Part shown: positions 1 through 12,205 of the stretch, piece after piece
Layout: every line of letters begins with the position of its first letter
Position numbering within the stretch: the first letter of the stretch is position 1
From: Siderastrea radians
Taxonomy: Eukaryota; Cnidaria; Anthozoa; Scleractinia; Rhizangiidae
NCBI GenBank assembly: GCA_964017195.1
Contig: OZ024895.1
Span: 7,002,001 to 7,066,000 of the forward strand
DNA: 64,000 bases
Reading direction: 5' to 3'
The notes under the pieces: generated by a model
Told to the model about the DNA's origin: nothing
Databases searched by the model: none
What the model saw: the letters and a program-made list of their open reading frames with translations, nothing else
Program-made: the position numbers and the translations under genes

Positions 1-500
1 GTGTTCCAAGTCTAGTCCCTGTTCTCTTGCACTGTTACCCTATGTTTGCTAAACTTTGTCCCACACTGTTTCTTTCAATAAAATGGTGAAAGAAAAAAGT
101 GGTGCAATAAAATGGTGGACTAGCATCCCATCCAAGCGGGAGACGTATTACTCCTAGTAACTTCATGCTGGGTACCCTGTGTTGGACTAGTATCCCATGC
201 ACAAGATGGAAAGAAAGGTCTAACCATGATGCTTTGCGTGAAATTCAATCGTTTCGTTCTTGACACTTTCCCCTTGTTGGGGGGGGGTGGGGGGGGGTGG
301 GGGGGTAGTAATGCTCCTAGTCACTTTAGCATTCCATCCAGGGAGGAGTAGTAATATTTCTAGTCACTTCATGCTGGGTACCCTGTGATGGACTAGCATC
401 CCGTCCAGGGGAGAGTAGTAATACTTCTAGGTGCCACATGCTGAGGAACCGGAGTTAAGCCCCGGCTGTGGGGACCCTTGCCCGGCCCGTGTGCGACTTT
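1..500. repeat. Degraded SINE / 67-bp minisatellite-like repeats in a GK5 intron
   Basis: The motif GGACTAGCATCCCATCC followed by a G-run, an AGTAGTAATA block and CTAGTCACTTCATGCTGGG occurs about four times here in decayed form. It is the same unit that forms the large array at 37575-40440. After about 430 the repeat passes into sequence resembling the end of a SINE, with a stretch at 460-510 (GTGTGCGACT) that is echoed at 41265-41290. The stretch lies upstream of the first visible GK5 exon and is read as intron DNA. No coding signal was seen in it. Confidence 0.7.
279..305 (+). other. Long G-runs, potential G-quadruplex
   Basis: Three runs of seven to nine or more G, separated by single T residues, lie next to each other. 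This fits a G-quadruplex-type sequence. It is also a place where assembly or read errors in run length are likely. Confidence 0.55.
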
Positions 501-565
501 ACTCCTGTAACACGACTGTTAATTTAAAAATGTGATCGAAAGTATTATTTCCTTTCTTTCCTTAG

Positions 566-3500
566 GTTCAGACGGTGTGTGTTTTGTTCCTGCCTTCAAT
601 GGATTACAGGTATACTTTCTTAAAAATGCGCCGTTACACGGCAAGCCTGCGAATGCAGCCTTCTTTTAGCACTCCCTATTAATTTTTAAAGTGTTTGTAG
701 TGCATTAGTCAATTCCAGTAAAGCCCATTCCCTAATGCATCTAATGGGGCATTAAGTATTTGCTTACGTTGAAACCGTTTCTTGATTCGATTTTGACTTT
801 GTATGCAGGTGATTAACTGGCAAAGACGAGACAGTTGTGGCCAACTGGCTCCAAGAAGGTCATAATGGCTCATTAATATAAGCTTCCAGATCCAAACAGT
901 CGAACTGAGAGAGAGTCGAACAAGAGAGATACCTAGAGGTGGCATCTCGTTATGTCCTAGTTTGGCCTATATTAAGTTTGATAGCATGCCGAAGAACCCA
1001 GAGGCGAGCTCGGAATTTGCCCTCTTCTCTTGTGTACCTTGGGACATTTTAGGACGTTGGTCATTTGCCATTCTTTAAATTACTTTTTGGGCGAAAGCAG
1101 TTTTTTTTTAGTAAGTTCTAAGTTACAAACTGACAAACAAAGGAAAATAGGGTAGAAGGAAGGAAAAGCACCCAAGCGGGTGGGCAAGAACAGGAAGCGG
1201 GGTCCCAAACTGGTGGGATCCGAGGAGAAGTGGGCATTGGTGGATGTTATAACAAGGCGGCCACAAGGTGGCAGTTCATTGATCGATTTGTTATTTTGTT
1301 GTCTACAGGCTCCTATAAATGATAACAAGGCTTGTGTTTCCATGATGGGGATCAAATCCACCACCACTAAGGCGCATATCACGAGAGCCATTCTGGAATC
1401 AATAGCTTTTAGGTAAATAGATAAACGTTACTGGCGTTAAAGTTAGTGAGTTGTCCACTAATTCTGCTCATGGTTTACTTGACGCGAATTTTCTAGAGCG
1501 TAGGTACAAGGTTGTACGGTTTGTCAGAAGTTCGAGCGGATTACTTGGCCCGGGCCTTTGGACGGAGCTGGCCTATTTAGGAAGAAATATCAGTTCGTAA
1601 AAGGCGTTGAAAATCTGATAAGGGCCGAAATCAGCTTAACTCTAAATGTCGAGCTTTATATCCATAATGGCAGCATACCGGACCAAGAAGTCATTTCTGC
1701 ACGAATCATGAGTTAATCCCTGTTGCTGATCCGTCTCAAGATTCTCATTCGCGAACAGAAACATGTACCAGTGTCATGTAAGCGTGCTATAGCTGTCAGT
1801 TTCATAGAACGGTTTTCATTAAGATGTTGTAAAACCAAAACCAAGGCAATTACTCTGGCCAATCACAATCGACGTAAACAACACAATGGACCAATCAGAA
1901 CTCGCAGCAAATACATGTAAGGGCGCCAAGCGCGGGAAAGCGCGTGCAGGCAAGTCAGGATTGGTTTTCGTTTTGCGTCATGATTGGCCAAGAAAGTAGC
2001 GCGAGATTTTGTAACCAATCAGAGAGCGGAGTAAATTAAAATCAAAGCAAATGCAAATTACCTTTCGACAATCGCTCTATATAGTTTTTACCGTTTCATT
2101 CGAAAGAAAACTCATGCCGCCAAGAAAACGGTCAATGTAAACGCAGCGTAAAGTATCCATCTCTTGCCAGAATAAAATTCCTACTTTGCCATGTAAGCAC
2201 CCCTCAGTTCATTTATCATCTCCAAGCTGTCACTTGTCCGCCGACACAGCGTATCAGCTTATTTAGTTCGGAAACTTATCTTGTATGATTTTGGTTCACA
2301 GGTTTACGCAGTTGTATGAAACAGTGGTAGAAGAGACACATATCCCACTTATGTCTTCGATCAAGTAAGGTTTTACTCATTCACTCCCTGCCTGAAAACC
2401 GCAAGAAATTTACTGCTCAGTAGCTTTCATGACATTTGAATGGAACACTAAAAGATTTCATACTTAAAAGTTAGAACCACCTCGTACAGCATAATAAACA
2501 GCACCACAGGAAAGTACTGCTCAGTAGCTTTCATTTGAATGGTCACACTTAAGGATTTCATCCACAGACGCAGAAATGAGAACCACCTTGTAGAACAAAC
2601 AAATTGACACAACAAAGTACTGATCGAAAGCTTTCATATGAATGGCGTAGCTATCAGTGAACTCTATGTAGATTTTATCCAAGTATTCAGAACCTGAAAC
2701 CACCTTGTAAAACATTCAACTGAACCACAGGATATTTCTTTGCAGTAGCTTTCATTTCTGTGGTTAGATTTGAAAATTTCGTCACATACTTTTTACAAGT
2801 TAGTTCACCGGTCAGCTTAAACTGCATCATAGAAATGTACAAATTAACGATTTCGTTTGAATATCCAAGGATTCAAAAGTCAGCACATACCTTTTGACTC
2901 GAGGTCGAAAGGGTAGAAGGTTGTAAAGGAAGTCTCAATTTATACTTCTGTTCTTTTCTTAGAGTCGATGGTGGCATTTCCAACAATGATTTTGTGTTGG
3001 AGTTAATGAGTAGCTTAACCTGTCAGACGTTAGACCGACCATCACAGACCGACATGTCAACTCTGGGAGCTGCATTTCTAGCAGGACTCGCAGCAGGTAA
3101 ATAGATTATTAGTTGTACCCCTTTTTCATTGGAGTCAGCAACACACAGGGCGATTTCGTACCTCTTCGAGGAGGAACTGGATCTCAACCGATCGTCGGCG
3201 ATTTTCGGTTTCAATCGCGAGAGTGTGGACACTTGGCGATCACCGGCGATTTTCGCAGAATTGGCGGCGAATTTAAACGCTGCTTGTTGCGGCGCTTTCC
3301 ATGCACGCGGTTGCAAGTTTTCCCGTGCTTCTTACCCGCATGTTTTGCCGCGGTCGGTTGCAAACTTTCACTTCAGTTGGCAGTTGGTTCATAACGTTGT
3401 TTGAGCTATGATCCAATTGAGTGATTGGCCACGAGCGATCTCTTTGATTTTGCTTTGAAGTTAGTTAAGGGAGGCGGCGTGGCCGAGTGGTTGGGGCGCT

Positions 3501-3963
3501 GGACATGTAATCCGGTGGTCCCGGGTTCAAGTCTTCCTCACTGACCACTTGGATTTGTTTCACGGTATTCCCGTGTTCAAATCCTCACCCACACTTGTCA
3601 TTAGCCAACTGGTAAGCCTCCCACGAGTAGGGGTATTTAAAATGTTTATGTTGCATTTGTCATGTTATTTTCAGAGGTTTATAGTGTCCCCAATTAGCAC
3701 AGCCGTGATAAATACTCCGACACTTAAAATAAAGTCAGTTATTTTATTTATTCTTAGTCTTCAAAACGCGCTCTATTCAATTTTGTGTAATTTGATTCCC
3801 TCTCACGGTAGGCGTCTGGAAATCACGTGATGAGTTGAAAGCTATCCGCTGCTCTCAAGCGCTGTTCCAACCCAAAGCGTCCATAAGAGAGAGATTCCTC
3901 AAGACATTCGACGAGTGGAAAGAAGCGATTCACAGAAGTAGAAACTGGTATAAATGGGACTGA
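566..3963 (+). CDS. GK5: Glycerol kinase 5-like protein, C-terminal five exons (5' part outside window)
   Basis: This is an FGGY-family carbohydrate kinase, which would phosphorylate glycerol or a related polyol with ATP. Exons are 566-609, 1309-1412, 2302-2364, 2963-3096 and 3812-3963 (TGA 3961-3963), all with AG/GT borders and matching phases. The conceptual product runs from SDGVCFVPAFNGLQ through APINDNKACVSMMGIK and AHITRAILESIAFR, then VDGGISNNDFVLELMSSLT and TLGAAFLAGLAAG, and ends near NWYKWD. The DGG motif and the GAAFLAGLAAG stretch belong to the C-terminal ATP-binding lobe of FGGY kinases. The wording matches the GK5 branch better than classical GK, which has YWEPSARG after the VPAFSGL motif. 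The N-terminal half lies upstream of base 1. No intact AATAAA was seen just downstream. Confidence is high for the family and good for the GK5 branch. Confidence 0.88.
2440..2770 (-). repeat. Dispersed tandem repeat of about 107 bp (locus A) in a GK5 intron
   Basis: About three diverged units contain GTTAGAACCACCT, a GTACAGCATAATAAACAGC-like stretch, a GAAAGTACTGCTCAG stretch and GCTTTCATTTGAATGGTCA. The same unit recurs near 9790-10085 in this orientation and near 62600-62750 and 63190-63430 on the opposite strand. No coding potential was recognised. Confidence 0.7.
3470..3550 (+). mobile_element. tRNA-derived SINE head
   Basis: GTGGCCGAGTGGTTGGGGCG resembles a tRNA Leu/Ser D-arm with an A box, and GGTCCCGGGTTCAAGTC is a B-box-like T-arm about 40 nt later. 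A clean acceptor-stem pairing is not evident, so a SINE promoter head is more likely than a working tRNA gene. It lies inside the last GK5 intron. Confidence 0.55.
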
Positions 3964-4538
3964 ACTCTCCTCGCAAATACCGCAATCGCGTAATGTATGT
4001 TATTTAGGTACTGTAGGACTGGGGAAGTCGCGATTTCTCGAAAGAAACTGCCTCAAAAATCAAAAGTAACTTGACAAAACGTCGGGAATAATAGATACAA
4101 TTCGTTCTTTAGGAAAACACGCGATAAGAGAGCAATCATTCCATTTACCGTTAATAACGTACGTATGAAGAAAGGAGAAAAGATGCATTTACACTACAAA
4201 AAATTGGGTCCGCCAGACCCGTTCATCAGTGGTAAAGGCCAAAAATTTTTGACCGTTTACAGAGGTCATATTTGTGTATTTCTGTATTTACTAACCCGAT
4301 TTGGGAAGTGCTGTTTACACTAAATTTTACGGTGGCGTACGTGTATTTTCTCTTAGTATAAATGCACCAAAAGACATTTGCCGCGATTTTACGTGGAAGA
4401 TTTGGCCCTTTACACCGCTCTAAAGTAGCTAACTCTAACCCGAAAAGCGATCTCTCGACGGTAAGGACCCTCTGAAAGTAGCAAGTAGCAATAGAAAAAA
4501 GCTGGTAAACCCAAACGTAACTGACCAGTGCCGTTACT
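3964..4538. other. Intergenic, no gene recognised
   Basis: This stretch follows the GK5 stop codon and probably includes the 3' UTR. No canonical polyadenylation hexamer, RNA gene or conserved reading frame was seen. Confidence 0.5.
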
Positions 4539-4859
4539 AAAGGCACTGTTACACTGGGCAATTTTTTCTGCAACTTGCAACGCAACGGCGTTGCGACTTT
4601 GGGTGAAGCAGGTTGCGTATGAAATTGCACCTGTAACACCCCCTCTTCGCAACATGTCTTGCAACGAAAAATTGCGTTGCGAGTTGCAGGAAAAGTACAC
4701 TAGGCTTCTACCTTTCGCAACGGTGCGAGCTGCGTTGCAGCATGTAAAGAGCGAAAGACTCTTTCTATGTATACTCTTTTTGCAACTTGCAACGCAACAG
4801 ATGACGAGAGCATCGCGAGGAAAGTTGCAGGAAAAATTGCCTCGTATTACAGTGCCTTT
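4539..4859. mobile_element. MITE with GGCACTGTTACACT-type terminal inverted repeats (copy 1)
   Basis: The left end, AAAGGCACTGTTACACTGGG, is complementary to the right end, which finishes ATTACAGTGCCTTT. Subterminal TGCAACTTGCAACGC motifs occur in both orientations. There is no transposase frame. A second copy of the family lies at 18712-18980, so this is a non-autonomous DNA transposon family. The target-site duplication is not clear for this copy. Confidence 0.8.
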
Positions 4860-5371
4860 CGAAACTTAGCGATATATAAAAAGAGTCTTTCGCTCTTTGA
4901 GTCAAACCGAAAAATCGCAGTCTTATTGCCTGGGTTGCCAAATTCAATAATGTTTTTCAGTTTTGGAAATTGTATGTACCTTACGTAATCTATCGCTACG
5001 AGTTGCACGCTGTAGTTGTCAATCACAGCTTAGCTAAAATTCAAGACATACTTTTTAACTTTTTAGTGAATTTTATTATATCGTAGTTCAAATGGGCTGG
5101 CCCACACTATCATCTGTTACTGGTCATACGCAAACAAAAAGTGCGCATGCTTTTGTATAATATTGATCATTAGGTGTATTACTCTCATTCGCTTGACCTT
5201 ATTACAGCTGAAGCAGTGACACTAGGTTCTACACATTCAGTATTTGTTGCATTTCCTTGCGTGACAGGTTCACCTATAGTTGCGTGACAGAAGAAGCTTA
5301 TATAGTGCGTGACCCTCTTAGCCTTTTCTGTCCCAAGCTAGGCAAACACATGACGTCAGATTAAGGTCTAA

Positions 5372-6153
5372 CCCGGCCTGATCAATCGATGACAATCGAT
5401 CATTGGAAATCCAATCGATCAATCGATGACAGTTAATTGCTATCGATTGCTATCGGCCAATCGATGACCAATCGATAATCACAAGCTCGAGTCCTCTAAT
5501 TGCTATCGATTGCCATCGATTACAATCGATTACCATCGATCATCGATTACTATTGACTGTCATTTGCTGTCAAGCTGTTTGCTTACGATCAATTTTCGAT
5601 GAATTATTTAGTTTCGCTCGTGGCCGCGTACGCGTTTCTTTGGCCATCCTAGATTCCTACCCTGCATTTTGAACAACTAATAAATGTAAAGAAGATCCTC
5701 GCAGTTATTAACGCAACTTATGCAGTTGCAAAAAGAAAGCCTGAAAAAATCAGGCTTGCCGGGACTTGAACCCTGACCTCTGCGTACCGGTGCAGCGCTC
5801 TAACCAATTGAGCTAACAAGCCAACTGGGAGCTGGTCATTAAATTGGTTCGTAATATACCCGGGAAGGATGAAGAAGAACTGTTATGTAATTTCATTTTA
5901 CCTTATTTCTTCTGAAAAACATCAGTTTTCTTTTTGACCTCCCCCCCCCCAAAAAAAATGGACATCGATGATAATCGATGCCAATCGATGACAATTTATG
6001 ACAATCGTTGACAATCGATAACAGTTGATGGCAATTAAAAAGCAAATTTTTTGGCTATCGATTGGTCATCGATTTCCGATATCAATCGATTAATTGTTAT
6101 CGATTGCCATCGATTGTTATCGATTAACGATTTCATCGATTGATCAGGCCGGG
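5372..6153. mobile_element. ATCGAT-repeat element with perfect 21-bp TIRs and a 7-bp TSD
   Basis: The element starts CCCGGCCTGATCAATCGATG and ends with the exact reverse complement, CATCGATTGATCAGGCCGGG; one further inner base also pairs. It is bordered by GGTCTAA on both sides (5365-5371 and 6154-6160), which fits a target-site duplication. About 190 bp at each end are arrays of short CAATCGATGA-like units in both orientations. The middle holds unrelated DNA including a tRNA-like block at 5753-5822. No transposase frame is present. It is called a non-autonomous DNA element from its structure; the superfamily is unknown. Confidence 0.85.
5753..5822 (-). mobile_element. tRNA-like block (SINE head or tRNA pseudogene)
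   Basis: Read on the minus strand it begins GGCTTGTTAGCTCAATTGGT and continues with TTAGAGCGCTGCACC; it ends GGTTCAAGTCCCGGCAAGCC. The acceptor stem pairs over seven positions (GGCTTGT with GCAAGCC, one G-T), the D-arm GCTC/GAGC pairs, and a B box is present. The anticodon arm has a four-pair stem (CTGC/GCAG) around an eight-base loop, so it is not a normal tRNA. It lies inside the ATCGAT element. Confidence 0.6.
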
Positions 6154-6160
6154 GGTCTAA

Positions 6161-7540
6161 GAATTCGTTTTCTGATCATGTGATACTGAGCAAGAAATTC
6201 CGCGATTGTGATCACTAGAATCTGGTTGTACATCGAGACAAGTTTCCTAGTTGATGAATTTCGTTATTCTCCTTACCTGTTTTTCTCGACATGTATTGAT
6301 ATTGTAAGCAGAAATTAGATGCTAATCACTAGAATCTTGTGCTTTATTTTCTTATGACCTCACTGCTCGATAATGTATTGGTCAGGTTAAGAGAAATTTA
6401 TTTAAAGACGTTGTCTGTTGTTGGGAATGTAAGGGCGAAAAGTCATTTAACAACCGTGAGTTTTTTTCATATCTGATGAAATCCATTTAGGTCGTAAAAT
6501 GAACCAGAAACGGTCAGTTTCCGATGAATTGTATTATTTTACTATTTATATGCCAAGTAAAAGAGGCAACTGAAATAAATATATTTTTTTTCATGTTGGG
6601 AATTTATAATATGTGTCATGTGATTGGTGTTAGTAAGGAGTTGGTCCAACCTCATTCCCAGGGTCCTATCTCTTCCTCCCAACGAGGTTGGAGTTGGCCC
6701 AGAAGCGATGACCAAGTGACTTTTCTTGTGTCGTTTTGTTGAGAATTTTGCAATTGTAAAACCTCATGGCGAGAGATTGGGATGCCTGCAGTCAGTGTGA
6801 ATCGCGTAAATTATCCCTGAAAAACCCCTGAGGGGAGTGGATAATAAAACATTTGTATTTGTATTTGTACTAGAGATTTCAAGATAACAGGATAAATATA
6901 AGGAAGTCGTTTTTTTACTTTCCCACGGTGCTTAAACACGCAAGGATCGAACTAAGCAACTTGACCTCACTTCCGCCATAATACATAAGTCGTCCAAAAA
7001 TTAACACCTTTGTAAGTCGGCTGCACCATACATTATCTGAAATTCTCCGCCTGGAATTGTTTCCTGCCCTACTCATTTTCTGCAACTCGCATTCAGTCAT
7101 CGTACACAGCCATTTGTTTAAATTTTAAAAACGTGTTCTCAGAACCTTTGCTTTTCATTCCATACGTCAGCGTTTTCATTTGTTTCGTCAAAAATGTAAA
7201 CAGTTGAAAAGGATCGAAAACGCGACTTTGTAGTGGCTTTTTTCCGATCTTGTTACTGGCGTCGTCGTTTTGCGGAAACCCCCGTTTTTGTCCGTTGCTC
7301 ACTTTTTATCATCGTCGGACAGCCAGTTTGGTTTTACTGTAAGAAATCCCGCTACCCCTCGCGTGCACACATTGTGTTCGTTTGTTGCACTAAAGAGTAT
7401 TTTGTTTCTTTTTTTCGCGCCAATAGGTCACAAAAACTACGGCGTTTTGACTGCTTTCCCTCCAGCCGTTATCTTCAGCCTTAACTTCACCCGGCCTTTA
7501 TTCTCATTACTGTACTTCATCTCTAGCTCCACAAGTACGC
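6161..7540. other. Intergenic, no gene recognised
   Basis: Mostly A/T-rich unique-looking sequence with several unrelated short frames. A short inverted pair (CCAACCTC near 6645, GAGGTTGG near 6684) is present. No conserved protein, RNA gene or TIR element could be supported. Confidence 0.45.
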
Positions 7541-8020
7541 CAAGCTCGTAAGATCAGCGTCAGTGTTTAACTGTGTTTAACATGCAACGGTCGAAATATA
7601 AGGATTTGTATGGGGACAGAACGATGTAGATACTAGGAGCTAAAAATATGAATGGGTTTTGACGGGAGCCCATTGGTTTTGAATAAAAATTGGTAACCTT
7701 GTCTCCGTTGTGTGTTTCTTTGTTTCCGACTTAGAGCATTTCCAGTGTGTTATAATTCAGTGTTTACTCTCTATGTAGAGATATATAGAGAGAGTGAACA
7801 ATGGAAAATTGATGGGCTCCTGCTATAACTCACTGTAAATGCTCTAAATCGGCTTAAAAACCATACAGGAAACAAAAAAACACACAACGGAGACAAGGTA
7901 AGCAATTTTTATTCAAAACCCATTTATATTTTTAGCTCCTAGAATTTACCCGTTCTGTCCCTATATAAATCCTTATATTTCGACCGTTGCGTAATACTGA
8001 CGCTCATCCTACGAGCTTGC
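7541..8020. mobile_element. Foldback element with arms of about 170-190 bp
   Basis: The left arm starts CAAGCTCGTAAGATCAGCGT and the right arm ends with the near reverse complement (GACGCTCATCCTACGAGCTT). Further inside, CAACGGTCGAAATATAAGGA, CTAGGAGCTAAAAATAT and ACAACGGAGACAAGGT pair between the arms. The loop (about 7735-7850) holds a smaller palindrome, TATGTAGAGATATATAGAGA. No coding frame was seen, so it is probably a non-autonomous or foldback DNA transposon. Confidence 0.8.
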
Positions 8021-9780
8021 GTTGCCTGTGATCCCTCTCAGGTGAACTGTCGAGGCGTGTCCGTTTTTAAAGGAAAAATGATCCGCAATTACATTTCCTG
8101 ATCAACGACATCCTTGATATATTACTCTCTTTTCCTTCCCAATTTTTCAATTATTGTAAACCAAGTGAAACCACTGACACTTAAAACTTAAATCTTGAAC
8201 GTGAGAACAAATATTCCGATACCCGCCATGCCCCTTTTCGTTTTTCACAACCGCGCAAACTATGAAAGGACAACCTGGCTTTATTTTCGGAATTGTACTG
8301 TACTTGTAAAAATGAGGAAAGTACTACTACTGCACAAAATACGTACGATTTTACGGCTGTCGTACGGCGATTTGATTGCGATTTCCCTCATTTTTGAAAC
8401 ATTGTGCACCGACGCCGGCAATTCAATCAGTCGTGAAATTGCCGTAAATCGCCGTTAGAGTTATCACAGGCAAATTTTGCCGCAAGGATCAGTCGCATAA
8501 AAATTCTCCTGTATTTATGACCCTTAACTAAAACGTGTCGTTCGCACTCATTCGAATTTAAATAACGGTAAATTAATTAGTGCCATCCTCGGTTTTTACG
8601 TGACATCCTTTGAACAGAGAAACGTGCCATAGGGACCGACTTCCTTTTGGTTATGAAAATATTTACAAAGTAGAGATCTTTATAGTGCTGCTAAAATCAC
8701 CCATCAAAAAAATGTCTGTGGAAACAGCTATCGAAATGTTTGAGAATCGTATATTTACTTTTAGCCTCTGCTGTTCGTCTTCTATTGTAATTTCAGTGTC
8801 AATTTAGTTTACGATCTTCGATAGAATGAAAATGCCCTCTTCTCTTCCCTCATTTTCGCGGAAACAAGACAAGTTTCGCGACGCTTTCTTGTCGCGTTAT
8901 TAGATTTAAAAAGAACGCCTCGAAGCCTTTAAATTTTGATAAACATGACCTTACTCTTTAATTCTAGATCGAAAAATTGCGAAAAAATATATTTAGACTT
9001 GCGAAAAATCTAGTCATGGGAGTACGGTTATTTTACGAGAACCAAAATAGACGTTACATTATAAGTGAGTAATCGAGCGTAGTCGTAGAAAAACAACATT
9101 GCCTTAGGCAACGAGGAAATACAACGGAAACTGCAGTTCAAGGCGAGAAATTTAAATCCCACTCGCAGATGTCTAGTCAAGGGATTACTAGGTTACGGTT
9201 CTGTCTAGTTTCAATTTTTGTGCCCGTTTACGTCTGTCTTAAAACATGTGCATAAACCTTCCGCTAAATACGTTTGGTGGAAAATGACCTGCTTTCTCGA
9301 GGCTCTCGGCAAATTCAAGTAAAAACACTGGCAGAGACAATACGTTGGCGTTAGGCGAAATGACGTGAAAGCAGGCGTTGCAATAATAGTTTCCCGCTTG
9401 CCAATCACACGGTCAGTGAAACGTGCTTTACTGAGGGAAGTGATTTTGCGCAGAAAACACGTTCAACCAAACTTTATGCGCTGCGTTGCTTTGATCTGGA
9501 AATCAATATACTAATACGCACGATTGAATAGCGACAGCCTCGAGACAACCGGCCAGTTTAATTCATCTGATATTAATTTTTCAGGTGAGTGCCCTTTAAA
9601 TAGATTGTCTTTTACACCTCATACGATTCTTATGATAATCTTACTGTTTACTTTTTAAAGCGATCCTTAGAAACGCAAAATCTTTAGTTTTGATTTCAGG
9701 GTAATCTAAAAAGACAATAACACCAAACTACACCGCTGATCACCGACTATCTCTCATTTCAGAGATCATATTTGATTATT
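8021..9780. other. Intergenic, no gene recognised
   Basis: No conserved protein frame, RNA gene, long repeat or TIR pair could be recognised. The short frames here lack coding character. Confidence 0.45.
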
Positions 9781-9789
9781 TGATCCACG

Positions 9790-10085
9790 CGTTAAAAAGT
9801 CAGAACACTTTCTACATTGATCCACGACCAAAAAAGTTAGAACCACTTTGTACTCCATAGTAAATGTTATCACAGAAAAGTATTCCGCGGAAGTTTTAAT
9901 TCAGACCACAGAAACACTATCGTAATATTCAACAGTTCCATAGGGAAGTACGGCTCAATATCTCATTTGCTTGGTCACATTGTAAGATTTCATCCACAGA
10001 CTCAAATCTGATTAGAATTTCCTTGTACAGCGTAATGAACTGTACCCCAGGGAAGCCCTGCTCAGTGGCTTTCATTTGAATAGTC
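9790..10085 (-). repeat. Dispersed tandem repeat of about 107 bp (locus B)
   Basis: Two to three strongly diverged units contain AAAAGTTAGAACCACTTTGT, GATTTCATCCACAGACTCAA and GTGGCTTTCATTTGAATAGT. They match the units at 2440-2770 and, on the other strand, at 63190-63430. Confidence 0.6.
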
Positions 10086-11352
10086 GGGAATTAGTTTCAA
10101 CCTAAAGCAGAGGCTGAAACATATTGCATAACTCATCAAGATTGATCTTTGGAGAGAAAAGGTCTGAACGGATAACTCTTTGAGAGAGATATGTCTGTCC
10201 CCCCGTTTTCAAAAAATACTTCACGGATGACAATTGATGATAGGCAGGTTGGGATAGCTCGCGCGGTTGCTTTTCGCGCAGGAAGTCGAGTAAAAAGGAA
10301 CCGGCCGACAATCTTATTTTGATAAACTAAAGAATTGGTTGACAGGAAGCAGAAATTCTGTGTAACGGGCTCTATTATACTAGGATCAGCATCTTAACTT
10401 CAAATATGGAACCGCTACTCCACCTTTTGTTGATCTGGAGATCAAAATTCTTGTTTCGGTACTAGCTAGGAGAATTTATGTAAACTGTTAAGAGATTTTC
10501 TCTCTGCATGGTGATCATTTACTTGATTCTTATGAATTGTGTGTTTGGTTAAGTAGTGACATTGCACAGAGAAAATAGATGCTTGTGGCAAATTTAGCAA
10601 AATTAGGACAACCTAGCCTACCATCAAGACGTATAAAGCTCCGCGTTTTCTAAAACGTTTTTAACCGTTAACCTAAACAAATGGAGGCTTTGGTGAGAAC
10701 ACAGGAAACACTTTCCACTTTTCATGATTCCTTCGGACACGGAGCCAACGCAAATTTAACTTGCAATGTAAATGGCACAAATAGACGGAAAATAGAAAAA
10801 AAGTGGGTCATCTCAAACGGTAGACGATAGTTTAGAAACCGGAAAGCTAAGGCAACCCGGTGAATTTCCAACCGCAATTTCAAGTTCCGTTCATGTGAAT
10901 TCACATTTTCTCAGCGGATGAGATACTTAAAAAAGCCGGCGGATATTGTCGCAGCTTTGGAGACAAACAGCTACTTCGAAGCTGAAACAACATTGGGCTG
11001 ACTTAGTGAGTGGATTACAGGCAGTAAGCCGGAAATCGGTTCTCAGGCTGGCCAGGAATACAGCGGTCTCTGATCTCGGTTAAAAGGGGCGGACACCCAC
11101 TGCTACTAGTAGCCATGGAAGGCGGTGGTATTTCCTGGCCACCCTAAGCCACATGGACAAATTTTTTTTCTTTCTGTTGACGACTATGATGTCATCGTTT
11201 GGTTCATGTCGACCTCATCCTGGAATCGAGGGTCGCCGTCAGCTTTCCCAGATTTCCCGGAAGTAAGGGCGCTTTGCAGACACCCGGAAACCGAAGCCAC
11301 TTGAGTTTTCCAAAACAACAGCTCGAAAATAACGAACCTGCGTGCACGGCAG
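10086..11352. other. Intergenic, no gene recognised
   Basis: No protein with recognisable domains and no RNA gene were found. Near 11060-11150 the composition becomes G/C-rich, but no feature could be named. Confidence 0.4.
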
Positions 11353-11776
11353 CCCCGGGGGGAGGGGTGGGGCGCTACCTATAGTAGGCTATATCGGGAG
11401 GCTCCGCCCGAAAGGGGTGCCTTTATTAAGCTCGCTGTATACTAAAGGATAAGGAAAAGTGTCATTTTAGTATATGAATGGGTCACAAAATCGGCTGCAA
11501 AGTGGAAGAAATGGTGGCTAAAAGCGAAGTATATCAACGGGTGCCAAATCGAAACACATGAAAGCTTGCACCCTTTGACCAACCGAACTAGAACGACTGA
11601 AAGCCCGAGAAAAACGTGTCGATCATAGGAAATTCCATTGATTTTGCTTATCCTTGAAGTATAAGAAATGGGTGCAATTTTGCTCTAGGTTTTATGAAAG
11701 GGGTACCATTTTAGTAAAAATGTATATTAAAGGGTAAGGGTTTGAACCGCCGAGCGGAGCCTCCCCGCACAAAACT
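11353..11776. repeat. Dispersed repeat with GGAGGCTCCGCC-type ends
   Basis: The left side carries ATCGGGAGGCTCCGCCCGAA and the right side GAGCGGAGCCTCCCCGCA, an imperfect inverted pair about 370 bp apart. Between them are repeated notes of an ATTTTAGTATA/GGGT type (11464, 11700). It is probably a decayed mobile element; borders are approximate. Confidence 0.45.
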
Positions 11777-12205
11777 TGAGAAAATCCCAACCTTTTCCTT
11801 CCTTTTCGGCGCCTTCCACGCAGGATAAAAGATAACCCAATCGTGTTTGACAAGTTCTAAAATTTCATCCTGTTTTTCTCTAACTTCCTTCCTTCTCAGT
11901 TCTTTCGTTTGAAAACGGATTGTGCCCTTGGCACTGTGGAATCCTTACCGACCTTAAAAAAATACTTCCTTCTGTTAACGAACACAAAGAATAGCTAGGA
12001 AAGAGAAGAAACCAGTTTCCTCTCTTTGGGTAGAATCATTTTCTGAGCTACCGAGCATTGACAACAGGAAACCTCCACTGTTACAGCAAATTGGCGTTAA
12101 ATTGTTGAAAATAAAATCTAAATTTCAAGTTCTTTAATTTAACAAGTGGAAATAAAGTGTTAGTGTACCAAGAAGTTAGAGAAGATTATGATCTATTTCC
12201 AGGGT
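11777..12205. other. Intergenic, no gene recognised
   Basis: A/T-rich sequence with no coding frame or repeat that could be supported. Confidence 0.4.

Noticed and set aside
5753..5822. Functional tRNA gene on the minus strand
   Set aside because: The acceptor and D stems pair, but the anticodon arm has an eight-base loop and the block lies in a mobile element. It was kept only as a tRNA-like SINE head or pseudogene.
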